Below, in pieces: positions 1-10,420 of a stretch of DNA of 64,000 bases. The position numbers and the translations under genes are program-made. This DNA is from Telmatactis stephensoni (taxonomy: Eukaryota; Cnidaria; Anthozoa; Actiniaria; Isophelliidae): NCBI GenBank assembly GCA_029948255.1, contig JALIZF010001349.1, positions 124,001-188,000 of the forward strand. The letters run 5' to 3'. A model generated the notes under the pieces. The model was not told the DNA's origin and made no database searches. It saw only the letters and a list, made by a program, of their open reading frames with translations. Numbering within the stretch: position 1 is the stretch's first letter; every line of letters starts with the position of its first letter.

Positions 1-49
1 TGATGGATTGCCACCATTCATGAACCTCATATTATGTTTTATTTCTAGA

Positions 50-154
50 CCATCAAGTGCTAATGGGTTTGATAAGTCAAAGAGGCACTGTCTTCTTGTT
101 GGAATGAATCATATTTCTTCAGCAACTGTACCACCACTGGGGCTCATCATTTAC
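50..154 (+). CDS. Possible internal exon of an unrecognised gene
   Basis: A short open stretch lies between an acceptor-like site (TTTCTAG at about 43-49) and a donor-like GTATGG at 155. One frame is open throughout and would encode about 34 residues ending in GLIIY. I recognise no domain. The rest of the gene would lie to the left of the window, and no continuing exon is evident to the right. Short open stretches with splice-like edges occur by chance in AT-rich DNA, so this is only a candidate. Confidence 0.2.
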
Positions 155-711
155 AGGTATGGCTGCTCAATTATCGACTGAATACTATTACCAATAATAC
201 TTGTAACCATTTTGCTCCTCAAATTTGATTTGTTATGTGTATAGCAGGGTGGTGTAGCTCCCATACGAGAAACAACATTGTGCCTCTGTTTCCTAAGTTA
301 TTCAATTGGCGTAAGCATAACTCGTAACTCAGTTTGAAATGGGGAGACAATCATGCATGTTACACAGGATATAGTGATTAAATCACCCCGAGTTCTAAAG
401 GCCCAACCAAAATAACGGCTACTCAACTCCAAGGTGCTGATAATTCAATAACTGGAAACTTCTTGACGTGCTGGTCAAAAAAACCTTGAATATTTTTTGA
501 AGATGCTTTTGAAAGGAAAGCACTAAAGCGACATAGGTAATCCCTCACCATAAGTTGGCTTCAACACACAGACCCAGAACAGACAATGACAAGAACAATA
601 ATTATTATGTAAATGAGTTATATTTGTGAATCGCAAGCATCTTATTAAAAGTAATAATTCCACACAGCTTATCACTTGTCTACCTAATCTCATGTTCCTA
701 TAATAGATTTG
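155..711. other. Non-coding stretch, nothing recognised
   Basis: AT-rich sequence with stops in all frames. I see no repeat, RNA gene or conserved motif. Confidence 0.5.
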
Positions 712-714
712 GCA

Positions 715-845
715 TATTGTAAAACATGGACTAGACTGGACTGGACCGAAAATCTGTAGAACATGGACTGGACTGAGAAAATCTGTAAAACATGGACTGG
801 ACCGAAGAAAGTATGTAAACCATGGACTTGACCAAAAAAAATATG
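715..845 (+). repeat. Minisatellite array, left arm of an inverted pair
   Basis: Three to four degenerate units of about 35 bp, each with the core AACATGGACTGGACTGA followed by AAAATCTGTA. The same unit occurs in opposite orientation at 1345-1592. The left edge (TTTGGCAT before the first unit) also matches the reverse complement of the right edge (ATGCCGAAA after the last unit), which suggests the two arrays are the ends of one non-autonomous element. Confidence 0.75.
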
Positions 846-1344
846 TGCAATTAACATGAACTTCACTAAATTCGATTCTAATTCAGCTTTTGTTTTTAAT
901 TTGTAAAAATCACATGAAGAGTAAAATAAAAACTTCTTAGCTGTATCAGCGAAACAGAGGTACTACAAGATCGAAGGCGCTAGGGTTTGACCCCATTAGT
1001 GATGGTTTATTTATTGAGTATGTTTTATTCTAAAGGTAAAGCCATTTTGTTAGGTCTACTGCAAACCTGCATGTATAAAGAGTTAAAGTTTAAAAGCAAA
1101 CAACCAAACAGAGAATGGTTTTAATTAATTCAAAACTTTAAAAAAAAAAACTGAGACCGTGCTTTGGACTCCGGGACATCGGTGGGTGCGTTGGTAACAG
1201 TTTCTATTGGCGTTTTTTGTCAGCTAAACTTTTTTTCAATTCCTGTATTTTTTTCCCCTGGTCCCAATTTGGAAAAAGGAGTTTATAAATTTGGCGATGA
1301 TATGATTTTGAAAGTCCTTGAGATTGCACCGTAGAACTCGCTGC

Positions 1345-1592
1345 ACTCAGTCCATGTTTTACAGAATTTTTTTTTTTTCGGGCCTATCCATGTTTTACAG
1401 ATTTTTTCAGTCCAGTCCATGTTTTACAGATTTTTTTTCAGTCCAGCCCATGTGTTACACATTTTTTTTTTCAGTCCAGTCCATGTTTTCCAGATTTTTT
1501 TTCAGTCCAGTCCATGTTTTACAGATTTTCTCAGTCCAGTCCATGTTTTCCAGATTTTTGGTCCAGTCCAGTCCAGTCCATGTTTTATGCCG
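1345..1592 (-). repeat. Minisatellite array, right arm of an inverted pair
   Basis: Seven or so units of about 28-36 bp with the core CAGTCCAGTCCATGTTTTACAG separated by T-runs of 6-12 bases. Read on the minus strand the unit is the same as at 715-845. Short ORFs crossing it translate the repeat into periodic Phe/Ser/Pro-rich peptides and should not be taken as genes. Confidence 0.8.
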
Positions 1593-1906
1593 AAATTCAT
1601 GAAATGAGAGATTGAAGAAAACTGGACAAAGCACAAATAGTGATTAAAACATCTGATGCATAAGGACCTGTAACACTTGTACAAAACTCGTGTTGAACTC
1701 CACTTTATTCCTTCATCGTATACCAACTACTAATCATTACAATGGGTAGAACATAAAGTACATACTCGATCATGAGGTCGCGTCTCAGATTACAAGTGTC
1801 AATCATTAGTTAATATACTACATCCCTCCTTTTCTTAGATTGAATAAAACCTATTTATAATCACTTATGACATTTATGATTTTTTTTTTGAACTGAAACA
1901 AAGAAA

Positions 1907-2359
1907 CTAAATAAAAACAAAACAAGTTGACCACACTGTGACCTTTGCTCTAAGGCTTGATTTCGTAGTCTTGAAACCTAACAGGTGGTTGCCTAGTCCT
2001 TGAGCTTCTACGCAAAGTCTCCTCTGGCACTGGCTCTGGCTCTGGCAAGCTAGGCTGCTGTTTTTCTTCCTGCCTGGTGCCTCATTGTCTGTGGAAACTT
2101 TCTTTGCGCAGGTCATGTTCCTTCTCACTACCTTTCCTGGCCCTTCCTTACTAGCAACTGTCATGTCTGACCCTGCCAATCCGGTAACTGTAAACTTCTC
2201 TGGCTTAAAGTCTGGGTCTAGCTTTGACTTCTGCTCGTTACGCAATACAACTGTACCTCCCACTGCTAACTTACTATCTTTAGAATTCCTGTCTGCATAC
2301 TCCAAAGGAGCTGATGAACTCGAAGACGACATGGTTAACCTCAATGGGAATCTAAGCAC
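1907..2359 (-). pseudogene. Ty3/gypsy pol fragment, integrase C-terminal end
   Basis: The 150-residue reading frame contains, at about residues 20-90, the C-terminal (SH3-like/GPF-type) segment of Ty3/gypsy integrases. The pattern is Y-A-D-x-N, then V-G-G-T-V-V-L-R, then K-L-D-P-x-F-x-P, a V-T-x-x-x-G-S stretch, and R-R-N-x-T-x-x-K-K-V. This segment helps position integrase on DNA. Upstream catalytic core, RNase H and RT are missing. A gag-like remnant on the same strand lies at 4920-5560, so both may be relics of one element cut down by deletion and later interrupted by the Crypton at 2685-3868. Confidence 0.65.
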
Positions 2360-2506
2360 ATGCTAGCATTCCTTATATGGTAGGTAGTGGATGGTAGGTC
2401 ACGTGATCTCTAGTCTGGCACAGCCAATGGAATAAGGTCTTTTATTATATATATAACTAGAATTCTATATCATAAAGCCTTCAAATAAAATTCTATATGC
2501 TTTATA

Positions 2507-2571
2507 TTTCACATGTGAAAAAGGCAATACGTCCAATCAGCGTCGCGTACAGCACTTTTCACATGTGAAAA
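2507..2571. repeat. Pair of TTTCACATGTGAAA palindromes
   Basis: Two copies of the palindrome TTTCACATGTGAAA about 48 bp apart, upstream of the recombinase reading frame. A third copy is at 48425-48441. The core CACATGTG is an E-box-like palindrome. It may be a regulatory site or part of a repeat end; the sequence alone does not decide. Confidence 0.4.
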
Positions 2572-2684
2572 ATATAACCAATCAGAATCAAGGATTGAAA
2601 TCTTCAGCCAATCAGAGAACGAAAAAAGGACACTTGAATGGCTTCTCGGGCAAAAGCACGTTTGTTTTTGAAAATTTTCAAATC

Positions 2685-3868
2685 ATGGTGAGCCACTTTG
2701 TGTCACTAGAATCTTCAATTGACGAGTTTATCGGGAAAAAAAGACAAACAAAAATACTTTAAGTAAAACAACGAGAGACCTGGCTTTGCTGCAAGAGTTT
2801 TGAAGACAAAACAAGCAAGAAAGACCAGAGAAAGACGTTGAAACCGCCGAACTGAATGAGCTGTGTAGCTACCTTTCTCATCGAAGTAAGGAAAAAAGAT
2901 GGAGAAGGATTACAGGCCAACTACTTTGAGATATGTTTATAATTATCAAGCTTCGACCGATATCTAAGAAACAAAGGAAGGTCCATGAATATCGAATTAC
3001 TCGAGATACACTGGTTGCGAAGCAAAAAGAGTTGAAAAAGGAAGGAAAAGGGAACAAACCAAACGCAGCATGGAACCTTAGGGATGATGAAGTTGACATC
3101 TTGTTCAGCAAAAACCTGTTAGGTTGTTCGACCCCTGACCAGGCCTTAATCAACACATTATGGCTTAATAACACACAGTACTTTGGTTTGAGAGGTTGTA
3201 AGGAGCACAGAGACATGAAATGGGGGGATATAAAACTTCAAACCAGTGCTGATGGAACTGAATACCTTGAATACAATGAGCGACAGACTAAGACAAGAAC
3301 GGGAGCTGAACCAAAGGACACACGTAAAGTAAAGCCAAAAATGTTTGCTGTAGTTGGAAGTGACAGAGACCCCATACAATTTTATCATATCTACGCCTCA
3401 AAAAGACCAGCCGGATTTCTCACTGATGAGAGTCCATTTTATTTATCAATTAACCAAGCAAACCCACAATTGTCAAAGTCATGGTTCAAATCGGCGCCAA
3501 TGGGAGTGAACAAGTTTAACTCCCTAATTAAAACAATGGCTGAAAATGCACAGTTAAAAACTTCAAACCTGACCAACCATAGCGCAAGAAAAAGAATGAT
3601 ACAGAAACTGAACGACAAAGAAGTACCACCCACACATATTATCCAGATATCTGGGGATAAAAACATTCAAAGCTTGAATAATTACAGCTCGCTTCCTGAA
3701 AATCAGCAACAAAGGATCTCAGGCATTTTGAGTAATTCGAGAGAACCTGCAGTGGAAGTTAGCAGGGAAGTTCGTGGTTCAACGTCTACATTATCAAACC
3801 AACAGCCGTTAGGTTTTTTTAGTGGTGCAAATATCCACAGTGGAACATTCAATATTGCCATAAGGTAA
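2685..3868 (+). pseudogene. Crypton-type tyrosine recombinase (DUF3504/ZMYM-QRICH1-like), N-terminus frameshifted
   Basis: From about 2933 to 3868 a single frame encodes the catalytic half of a Crypton-derived tyrosine recombinase, the family that also gave rise to the DUF3504 domains of ZMYM2, QRICH1 and KCTD1. The expected residues are visible: Arg in FGLRGCKEH, the H-x-x-R box in NHSARKRM, and a terminal Tyr in SLNNYSSL. Upstream, the SAM-like core-binding half can be followed from an ATG at 2685 through SSIDEFIGKK and FLIEVRKKDG, but the frame changes several times between 2760 and 3010. Cryptons recombine DNA through the Tyr and have no RNase H-fold transposase. The C-terminal half would still encode the catalytic residues, but the full protein cannot be made without correction, so I treat it as a decayed copy. 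Confidence 0.85.
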
Positions 3869-4182
3869 ACCAAAGTCCTGACTTCCATGACCAAACAACA
3901 GAGCGTCGCCGTTACATCATAGAGTTGGATAGCGATTAAAACTGTTGAATTAAGGACTAACAGACTTGTTTTCTACTATAAGCTTTGTGATAGCCGGTTT
4001 TGACTTTGAAACTGTAGATTACTATTAAAAATTTCCGTTTGTTTATTTTCATTTTATTTTTTTTTGGTTTGTACAAAAATAATTTGTCTGAGTTTGCAAG
4101 CTGCATGCAGTTTGATTCAAGAGGAAATAAAACCACTTTTAATGTATGAATTCTAGTTATATATATAATAAACACATCACAT
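3869..4182. other. Non-coding stretch
   Basis: AT-rich, presumably the 3' flank of the Crypton copy. No ORF or repeat recognised. Confidence 0.5.
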
Positions 4183-4315
4183 CATAGAAAGTGCTTTGTA
4201 CAGGGTTATATTCACTTGTTGTTTGTGTCTAAGCACTCACTCGCTTGTACCTCACTCGTTCGTGTTTTGACACAAACAACTCGTGAATATAACCCCGTAC
4301 ATCGTACTTTCTATG
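4183..4315. mobile_element. Foldback MITE, 133 bp
   Basis: Two arms of about 47 bp are near-perfect reverse complements (CATAGAAAGT...GTTTGTGTC against GACACAAAC...ACTTTCTATG) around a loop of about 40 bp. It has no coding capacity. The structure is that of a small MITE or foldback element. Confidence 0.7.
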
Positions 4316-4919
4316 AAGTAATCTATATTTACTTGTTTTTCACGTTCGCGCCAAGCAACGACGGCAGCCGCTTGAACTCTAGAACTTCTACAGGAAGTAA
4401 AATGTACTTTCGGTTACCGTCACCGTCTGGAAAACGGCCTGTGCTTAAGTTCTCTATTCATTGAAGCTGCAACAGACATCACCTCTCCTTTGTCCTCTTC
4501 TTTATCTTTAGCTGTCTTTTGTCTTCATCTTTCTCCTGCTCTTTAACATCTTCATCTTTTTCTGGCACAATAACATCTTCATCTTTCTCTGGCTCCTTAC
4601 CAGACTTTGTTGAAGTGGCAAACAGCTCTGTCACAACATAATCCCCACTTGAGGCTTTTTTTAATTTTCTCTGGTACATCACAGTAATTGTTGGCGGTAC
4701 TCACTGAATGGGTCATCAAAGAGGCCAACTGGCTATTTTTCTAATCGCTCTTATCTTTTGTATTGGTAAAAGAGCACTTTCTGCCAATGGTGTTTGAAAA
4801 TTTGGCAATTTTCTTATCGTCCAAAACTAGCGTTTTCGCGCCAAATTGTTTGAGTGCTTGGTGGGTGGTTTAGTTGGTTAACGGAGGGCTGGATACTGGG
4901 GGTTTGAGTGTCTCAGATG
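4316..4919. other. No clear gene; weak acidic repeat ORF
   Basis: The only open stretch is a 67-codon minus-strand ORF (4479-4682) with three EKDEDV-like repeats. It has no homology that I recognise and no partner exon. Confidence 0.35.
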
Positions 4920-5560
4920 CCTTCGTTGTTAGATTTTCTGTAGGAATGTTTCTTTCTCACAGCATTGACTGTTTCATCTTCAATGGTTGCTTCATGTTGG
5001 TCTGCCAGCTGTAGTGATCTTCCAAGTTCTAAAATATCTTTGAGTGATTTGTCAGGCTCACGGAGGGCTCTCTTGCGAAAGCGCGTGGAGCGACAGTGTT
5101 GAATTACTTGAGAGAGTATTTCTGCATCAGCGTTGGTAAATTCAGTCTCTAGCTAGTCATCGTAATTCTGTCACGAATTCGTCTAATGATTGATTGGGCT
5201 TTTGTTTACAACTTCGGAAAGTGAAAATTTCGATTTGAATGTTCTTCTTTGGTGCAAAGTAGTTTGTCAGTACTTCTTCGCCTTATATGTAGTCCTGGTC
5301 ATTTTTTTCTGCTTCGTAGATGTCGTATACAGATTCACCAGCATAATGTAGTAGTAATGCGCGTTTGCGATTGTCGTCTTTCAAGCTCATACCAGTGAAC
5401 AAGTTGTCAAGTCAAGTGAGCCATTTATTCCACCATGGGCCAGCATTGAGTTTATCAATTTCGTAATCGAACGACGGGGACAGATTCTGCATTGCTAAAT
5501 TGCTAAACACATTTGCTCGCATTGACACTCGAGCACAAACATACTCACTACTGAGAGCAA
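4920..5560 (-). pseudogene. Ty3/gypsy gag remnant
   Basis: Reading the minus strand from about 5493 down to 4930, with several stops and frame changes, gives a gag/retrotransposon capsid-like sequence. It starts MQNLSPSFDYEIDKL and W-W-N-K-W-L, then has R-A-L-L-L-H-Y-A-G-E-S-V-Y-D, then the block T-F-R-S-C-K-Q-K-P with DEFVTELR. It finishes with SQVIQHCRSTRFRKRALRE and LELGRSLQLADQ. These blocks are characteristic of gag from animal Ty3/gypsy elements. The protein would form the capsid-like particle of the element. It lies on the same strand as the integrase fragment at 1907-2359. Confidence 0.75.
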
Positions 5561-5713
5561 CTGAAGAAGGACAGGTCATTACTTGTCCAAAACCGGTCTT
5601 GCTAAAGTGATACAAGTGTAAAAAAACTCAGACAATTTATGTCATACTGAATCTTGTCCTGCATGCTTAGATTCATAACAAACTTTTGACTTAACGAGTG
5701 TCTGTCAAAAACC

Positions 5714-6604
5714 TTGTCAGGATCTTTCGAGATCTTTTTAAGCAAAGAAAACTTAATTCAGGTAAATCACAAATTAAAAGACGAAATCACTGATTTGAAT
5801 ACCAAATTAACTCAATTGGAAATCAAGTTAAAGCAAGCTGAAGATGAAAAGAATTCACTATTCAAAGCACTTCAAATCCTCGTTAAGGACTCTGCATTCC
5901 TTGAAGCAAAACAATCACTCAAACATAGCGAACCTCTTGCAGAAGATGTCTCAAGGGAGATCGTTAGTAATGAACCTGACGAACCCAACAGAACGAGTAA
6001 AGGACAGCCTGTCAGCTCCGGCAATAGTTGAACCAGAAAAAATCGTTCAACGAATGATGCAACTACGAGAAATGCTAGGAAAACCAACGAGCCTCCTCAA
6101 GGTATTGCTAAGAAAAGGGAAGTATGGATTGCTGGAGACTCTATATTAAAACATCTTCAAGAGAACAAAATGTCAAAAGACGCCAAAGTCAAAATCTCTT
6201 CCTTCCGTGGATGCTCAACTCTCGACATGGGTGACCACATCAAACCCATACTGAGAAAGAAACCCGACCTTGTGGTATTGCACGTTGGAACAAATGATCT
6301 AAAATCATGTACGTCAGAGAGAGCTTGTGCAGAGAAAATCGTCCAACTGGCCACCGACGTGACAAAGTCTTCTATGCAGATTGCTATATCAGGTCTCACT
6401 GTAAGATCTGACGACGAAATTCTTTCCCAGAAAGTAGGCAAAGTTAACAAGATTCTAAGACAGTTTTGCAACCAGAACGGTTGGGCCTTCATCGATCATC
6501 ATCTTATAACAACTGAACACTTAAACCGCAGTGGCCTCCATCTGAACTCGAAAGGAACAAGGCAACTTGCTCAAGATTTTATTCATTATATTAGGGGGGA
6601 TTAG
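5714..6604 (+). pseudogene. LINE ORF1: coiled coil plus SGNH (GDSL-like) esterase
   Basis: One frame runs from about 5714 to the TAG after 6601, broken only by a TGA at 6029-6031. Residues about 10-60 form a heptad-rich coiled coil (KLKDEITDLNTKLTQLEIKL) of the kind that mediates ORF1 trimerisation or RNP assembly. After a basic linker comes the esterase. Block I has the nucleophile Ser in WIAGDSIL, the block III Asn is in VLHVGTNDL, and the C-terminal catalytic His is in SGLHLNSKG. ORF1p of this type binds RNA and may act on lipids; the role in retrotransposition is not settled. The start used is a TTG-containing open frame, so the true 5' end may be further upstream or missing. Confidence 0.8.
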
Positions 6605-6703
6605 AATATTGCCGTCTGGGAATCCAATGCCTTAGCACAAACGCAAAGTGAGACACCCACACAGGGTAAGTTCTTAGATTGTAAGACAACAGGACGTGGT
6701 CTA

Positions 6704-9532
6704 GTGATGGCGTCATTGAATATTAATAGTTTAACCACACATATTGATGACCTTAGGGCTTTTATAAGCAATTCAAACATCGATATTATTTCAATTAATG
6801 AATCCAAACTGGATTCTAGTATCCAGGATTGTGAAATTCATTTAACGGGATTTGAAATTGTTCGGAGAGACCGCAAAGCAAATGGGCGAAACGGGGGCGG
6901 TGTTTGTATATATCTACGCCAAAATCTAAACTATCATATTCGACATGATCTAAATGTAGATCAGCTAGAGTGTGTTTTTGTCAAAATTACTAAACCACGT
7001 TCTAAACCATCTCTTGTCGGAACATGGTACAAACCCCCAAGTGCACCTTTAAACGTTTTTCACAGTTTTGAAATTCTTATTGACAAAATTGACGCTGAAA
7101 ACAAAGATTTATTTTTACTTGGGGATTTGAACTGTGACCTGCTGCCACAGCGAGCAAAAAGTTACAATGCCACTGTCTTAACTAGCATACTTGACATTTA
7201 TGGTCTAACCCAGATGATCACTGAACCAACGAGAATTACACCAAATTCTCGAACCTTAATTGACCTGTGTATAACAAACTCTCCTGAGAAAATTATCAAT
7301 GCAGGAGTTCAACATATTGGTATCAGTGACCATTCACTGGTTTACATGACACGCAAGTCACGCTATGAAAGAACAGGTGCTCGTATCATTGAAACCCGTC
7401 TCTATAAGAATTTTGACAAAGATAGTTTTCTGTGCGACTTAGCCAGTAACCCATGGGACACTGTTTACAGCCAAACCAATCCCAATGATATGTGGAATGT
7501 CTGGCGTAAGCTGTTTGTTGAAACAATTGATAAACATGCTCCAGTAAGAAGAAAGAAAATAAGCAAAAAGTGCTCCCCATGGATTACTAAAGAGTTATTA
7601 GGCAAGATACGTAATTATCTTAAAAAGAAGGCAGTCTTTTCCAATGACGCTTCTGATTGGCAGTTATATAAGCGTGAGAGAAATCAAGTAAACAATTCAA
7701 TTAGGGAAACTAAAAAGTTATATTTCACGGAAAATATAACAAAATGCCAAAAGGACCCCAGAAAAACTTGGGGACTCATTAATGAAGTAACTTGTCGCAA
7801 ATATAATAACTCTCGCTGTAATATAACAGAAATCAAATGTGATGATAAAGTAATTAATTCTGCCTCGGAAATGGCCGAAGAGTTCAACCAGTATTTTACT
7901 AGTGTTGGCCCAACTCTTGCACGCGACATTCCTATGACAGATGTTGAACCTGAGTTTTATCTTGACCGGTCTGAAAAGTCATTCTCTCTCAGAGCTCCCT
8001 CTGTCAATGAGGTGTGCAAGTTATTGCGCCAAATTAACGAAAAAAAGGCTACTGGTTTAGATAGTATTCCATGTAAATTATTGAAAATTGCTGCAGATAT
8101 TGTTGCACCCTCGCTTACTTCCATTTTCAAGCACTCCATTGATACTGGCGTCTTTCCTCATGAATGGAAGCAGGCGAGGGTTACACCCATCTTTAAGAAA
8201 GGCTCTAAATCTGACCTTGGTAATTACCGTCCAATTTCGGTCATACCCATAGTTTCAAAGATTTTTGAAAAAATTTTTTATGACCAAGTTTATACTTATT
8301 TAAATAATAATGAACTCCTAACAAATTGCCAGTCAGGATTTCGTTCCCTCCATAGCACTCTAACGGCTCTGCTTGAAGCCACTAACAGCTGGTCATTTAA
8401 CATTGACAAAGGCCTTCTAAACGGTGTTGTATTTATCGATCTAAAAAAAAGGCCTTTGACACCATCGACCATGATATCCAGTTACGTAAACTTGAGTACT
8501 ATGGAGTGGAACGAAATGCCATTAAATGGTTTTGTTCTTATTTAACAAATCGAAGCCAAAAATCTTTAGTCAATGGCTCTTTGTCAAGCGCAAGTACAAT
8601 AAGTTGTGGAGTCCCACAGGGCAGTATACTCGGGCCGTTACTATTTTTAATATACATAAATGACCTGCCCAACAGCCTAACCGTAGCCACAGCAAAAATG
8701 TTTGCAGATGACACAAGCATTAGCATCTCCGGTAGAAGAGTGACTGATCTTGAGACTTCGATAAATTCTGAGCTGAACAATCTTAGTTGCTGGCTTAAAG
8801 CAAATAAATTAAGCCTCAACACCACAAAAACTGAATTCATGGTCATAGGCTCAAGACAAAAGTTACGCGTCGAAGAAAATAACGATATTCATATCAATAT
8901 CGATAACAAAGAAATTAAGAAAGTTGACCATACGAAGTCATTAGGCCTTACGATCGATGATCCTCTCTCTTGGTCTACTCATGTTGAAGAATTATGCAAA
9001 AAAGTATCCTCGGCTATAGGAGCTCTAAAACGTGTGAGGCCGTTTATCTCTCACTCTACTGCCGTCCAGATATATAATGCTTTAATTCTGCCACATTTTG
9101 ACTATTGTAATACAGTGTGGGATGGGTTAAGTGGCCAATTAAGCGACAAAATACAAAAGTTACAAAACCGCGCAGCTAGAATAGTAATGAAAGCAAATTA
9201 TGAAATGCGCTCATATACGCTTCTTGACACTTTGCGCTGGGATAAACTTTCAGTGAGACGCAAGAAACAGAAAGCAGTCTTAATGTTTAAGTCTCTAAAT
9301 AATTTAGCCCCACAGTATCTGCAAAACGTTTTCAATAAATATAGCACATGTTATCATCTAAGAGACTTAAATGGGAAACTAGCTTTTACCTAAGCCGCGT
9401 ACAGACTATCTTAAACGCAGTTTTAGTTATAGCGGGGCTCTATTGTGGAATAATCTACCACAAACAGCAAGGAACTCCAAATCCTTACAGCACTTTAAGA
9501 AAGAACTTGATAGAATATTTGTGCACGAATAA
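6704..9532 (+). pseudogene. LINE ORF2: AP endonuclease plus reverse transcriptase
   Basis: The frame opens at 6704. Residues about 1-230 are an APE-like endonuclease: LNINSL, NESKLD with the metal-binding Glu, LGDLNCD and GISDHSLV with the terminal His. RT starts near codon 440 (ARVTPIFKKG, NYRPISVIP). At 8443-8450 an A-run of eight shifts the frame just inside FIDLKKAFD, so the catalytic domain continues in the frame open from 8506. There GVPQGSILGPLLF and the FADDTS active-site Asp pair are intact. A second slip in a T-run near 9384-9388 moves the last 45 codons (PRTDYLKRS to LDRIFVHE) to a third frame ending in TAA at 9530-9532. ORF2p nicks the target and copies the RNA at the nick. Confidence 0.9.
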
Positions 9533-9661
9533 TGGCATTGGATTCCTACACGGCAATCATGTAAAACAGTATTTTGCATATATTTTTTATTAATATATTT
9601 TAATATACCTTGATGTATATATTTTCTTACTACTGATGGATTTTACCGTGTATAAATAAAC

Positions 9662-9683
9662 TATGTATGTATGTATGTATGTA
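9662..9683 (+). repeat. (TATG)n tail of the LINE
   Basis: Five to six TATG units follow AATAAAC about 130 bp after the ORF2 stop. Short tandem repeats instead of poly(A) are usual 3' ends for CR1/L2-type LINEs, so this marks the 3' end of the element. Confidence 0.75.
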
Positions 9684-9764
9684 GTGTCTCACAACAATGA
9701 AAGGAAAAACTCTCGCTGATTATTTGAATCCTGAATCAGCAAAATAATGCCTTTCCAGTTTAAC

Positions 9765-10420
9765 TGATCAGCATTTGAAAACAGCGAATGCAGAATGCGT
9801 GGCAATGCCAACTTTATTACAGAATTATTTTCCTTGACACTAGAGTTTTCAAGGGAACGAGATTCAAAGACACCAATATACTTGACGTTCAAACACATTT
9901 CAAACCTACCGAGACATTCCAATACACCCATTTCTCCTCAGCACATCCTTTCAATGTCAAAAAAGGATTTATTAAAGGAGAAACTTTACGTCTTTTGAGA
10001 ACGAACTCAGATAGTGAATATTTCGAAGCCCATAAAAGAGATTTCGAGTCTCGCCTCATTGACCGAGGATATCCTAAGGCTTTAGTATCCAATATTCTAT
10101 CTACTGTTCATTTTTCCTCGAGACATTCAGCATTGGTAGGCAAAGAAAGAACAACCAAGAGTGTGTTACCCTTCGTTACCACTTACAACCCAGCTACACC
10201 CAACCGTAAAAAAGATTATCATGAAACACTGGCATTTATTGTCTCAAACACCCAACCTTGCTAGGATTTATTCAGATCCTCCAATAGTTTCCTACAAGAA
10301 GGACAAATCTCTCAAGGATACCCTTGTTAGATCCAAACTTCCTTCTATTTAAGAAACCAGCACTTTTGAAAACGGTGAATGTAGAATGTGTGGCAATGCC
10401 ATTTTATTAACTTCTACTTA
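9765..10420 (+). pseudogene. Penelope-like element RT fragment, rearranged
   Basis: The frame from 9788 contains the part of a Penelope-like RT just after the catalytic core. It has FLDTRVFKGTRF, the block THFKPTETFQYTHFSSAHP, KKGFIKGETLRLLRTNS, and FESRLIDRGYPKALV. A frameshift near 10207-10214 passes the reading to a second frame (IMKHWHLL to KDTLVRSKLP). The segment is bracketed by two copies of a Cys-containing motif: FENSECRMRGNA at 9773-9815 and FENGECRMCGNA at 10366-10410. That motif belongs downstream of RT. Having it before the RT block as well suggests a deletion between tandem copies, since these elements often occur in tandem. The upstream RT and any GIY-YIG endonuclease are absent. 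Confidence 0.8.

Larger units (their letters stand above)
712..1605. mobile_element. Foldback-like non-autonomous element with minisatellite arms
   Basis: An 890-bp segment bounded by the two inverted arrays of the same 35-bp unit. The roughly 500 bp between the arms is AT-rich and has no long ORF. Foldback elements with tandem-repeat arms are known in several animals; assignment here rests only on the symmetry, and no target duplication was identified. Confidence 0.5.
5714..9683 (+). mobile_element. CR1/L2-group LINE, nearly full length
   Basis: A non-LTR retrotransposon with ORF1 (coiled coil plus SGNH esterase), ORF2 (apurinic endonuclease plus RT) and a short-repeat 3' tail. ORF1 with an esterase domain, an APE-type endonuclease and a tandem-repeat tail instead of poly(A) point to the CR1/L2 group. 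The 5' end is uncertain: ORF1 starts at or before 5714, just past a gag relic. Damage is light (one stop and two frameshifts), so the insertion is fairly young but inactive. Confidence 0.85.

Noticed and set aside
1318..1607. Phe/Ser/Pro-rich ORFs
   Set aside because: They translate the minisatellite array in different frames and have no domain.
4479..4682. Small acidic protein gene
   Set aside because: Low-complexity EKDEDV repeats only; no homology, no splice partners.
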